NCBI GenBank assembly: GCA_024644285.1
Contig: JAHELH010000015.1
Span: forward strand, 13,057 to 19,569
Source of the DNA: Paracoccaceae bacterium
GTDB taxonomy: Bacteria; Pseudomonadota; Alphaproteobacteria; Rhodobacterales; Rhodobacteraceae
Direction: 5' to 3'
DNA: 6,513 bases
Positions 5,989-6,513 of the stretch are shown here, in pieces; position 1 is the stretch's first letter; the number at the start of each line of letters is the position of its first letter. The position numbers and the translations under genes were made by a program. The notes under the pieces were generated by a model, which ran no database searches, was not told the origin of the DNA, and was given only the letters and a program-made list of their open reading frames with translations.

Positions 5989-6513
5989 TCAGATCACAAG
6001 TGCCAGAGTCAACGGCAGCGTCAGAACCGACAGCACGGTGGACACTACCACCAAGCCCGCGACCGCCTGCGAATCGGCCTCGAATTTCTCTGCCAGCAGG
6101 TAACTCGTCACCGCCATCGGCGTGGACAATTGCAGCGCCAGGATCGCCATTGATACTGGCGGCAGTTGCAGGAATCCGCCGATGGCGAAGGCCACCGCCA
6201 GGCACAAGGCGACACGCGTCAGCGACAGCCAGAACGCGCGCGACAGGTTGCCGGGACTTAGCCGCGCCACCGCGACGCCCAGCGTCAGCAGCATCAGCGG
6301 AATCGCCATTTGCCCAATCAATTCAAGTGTGCTGGTCAGGAATCGCGGCGTCTGCCAGCCCTGCCAGAGGAACAGGGCGCCGAGCAGGGTTCCGTAGACC
6401 AGCGGTTCGCGAAACAGGACCCGGACCGAACCGCCGCCCGAGACGATCCAGACGCCTGCTGTGAAGGAACAGATGGCGGTGACTGCGAAAACCGCGACGG
6501 CAAAGCCAAGCCC
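5989..6513 (-). CDS. AEC family transporter (auxin efflux carrier type), C-terminal half
   Basis: The frame is open on the minus strand from the window edge to the TGA at 5989-5991, giving 174 residues of a protein family that usually has about 300-320, so roughly the first 140 are missing. It is a polytopic inner-membrane secondary carrier. Visible AEC features: FREPLVYGTLLGALF, then IGQMAIPLMLLTLGVAVARL, the conserved hydrophobic segment with two helix-breaking prolines and glycines seen in AEC proteins; then an Arg-containing loop (RAFWLSLTR), PPVSMAILALQLSTPMAVTS, YLLAEKFEAD, and a final segment ending TLPLTLALVI at the C-terminus. About five hydrophobic segments can be counted. Bacterial members are linked to malonate or other dicarboxylate export or uptake, but substrate cannot be read from sequence. 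The SLT lipoprotein gene follows 72 bases downstream on the same strand; a shared transcript is possible but not shown. Confidence 0.92.
   Translation of the reverse strand, partial: GLGFAVAVFAVTAICSFTAGVWIVSGGGSVRVLFREPLVYGTLLGALFLWQGWQTPRFLTSTLELIGQMAIPLMLLTLGVAVARLSPGNLSRAFWLSLTRVALCLAVAFAIGGFLQLPPVSMAILALQLSTPMAVTSYLLAEKFEADSQAVAGLVVVSTVLSVLTLPLTLALVI

Noticed and set aside
5360..6205. Long minus-strand frame spanning the AEC-SLT junction
   Set aside because: It is a shifted frame over two recognisable genes, with Arg/Gly-rich low-complexity translation. The SD at 5920-5925 serves the in-frame SLT start.
5989..6321. AEC protein starting at 6321
   Set aside because: The codon at 6319-6321 is TTG inside a conserved transmembrane region, and the same frame continues without a stop to the window edge with clear AEC sequence. 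It is an internal codon of a truncated gene.
1..6513. KOPS motifs (GGGNAGGG) that the encoded FtsK might read
   Set aside because: By eye I found only 7-of-8 matches (for example GGGCAGGC near 2835 and GGGCAGGT near 4970) and no perfect site on either strand, so nothing can be said about chromosome polarity here.
1..6513. CtrA-type boxes (TTAA-N7-TTAA) upstream of the division genes
   Set aside because: No such pair was seen in the intergenic regions at 401-528, 4584-4719 or 5917-5988.

Overview
The window looks like an ordinary chromosomal segment of a GC-rich alphaproteobacterium, most likely in the Rhodobacterales (Roseobacter/Paracoccus-like). Three things suggest this: the gene order PLP aminotransferase - ftsK - lolA, which I recall as common in that order; an FtsK with the extra TRTVQTGFD-type segment typical of alphaproteobacterial FtsK; and the strong G/C bias at third codon positions, which also leaves long spurious open frames on the opposite strand of every gene. 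The taxonomy is inferred from protein character, not from a marker search.

Layout. On the + strand: the 3' end of an amidase gene (2-400, 5' end outside the window); a fold-type I PLP aminotransferase that best fits N-succinyldiaminopimelate aminotransferase, DapC (529-1713); the DNA translocase ftsK (1722-4583), whose ribosome binding site overlaps the aminotransferase stop codon; and lolA (4720-5322), the periplasmic lipoprotein carrier. On the - strand, convergent with lolA and only 6 bases away: a small lipoprotein with a lytic-transglycosylase-like (SLT) fold (5329-5916). Upstream of it, same strand: the C-terminal half of an AEC-family (auxin efflux carrier) membrane transporter (5989-6513, N-terminus outside the window).

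Four adjacent genes share a cell-envelope theme. DapC would supply the meso-diaminopimelate branch for peptidoglycan. FtsK couples chromosome segregation to septation. LolA carries outer-membrane lipoproteins across the periplasm. The SLT protein is itself a predicted lipoprotein without an Asp at +2, so it is a plausible LolA client acting on peptidoglycan. Only the DapC-FtsK pair has sequence evidence for co-expression (8-base gap, shared stop/RBS region).

No stretch longer than 300 bases lacks a gene. I found no RNA gene, CRISPR array, insertion sequence, integrase or large repeat. I do not think the window contains a new biological system. The items most worth checking are the lolA start with no Shine-Dalgarno sequence and a -10-like element just upstream, the strong bulged hairpin over the amidase stop codon, and the SLT lipoprotein family member next to its presumed carrier.
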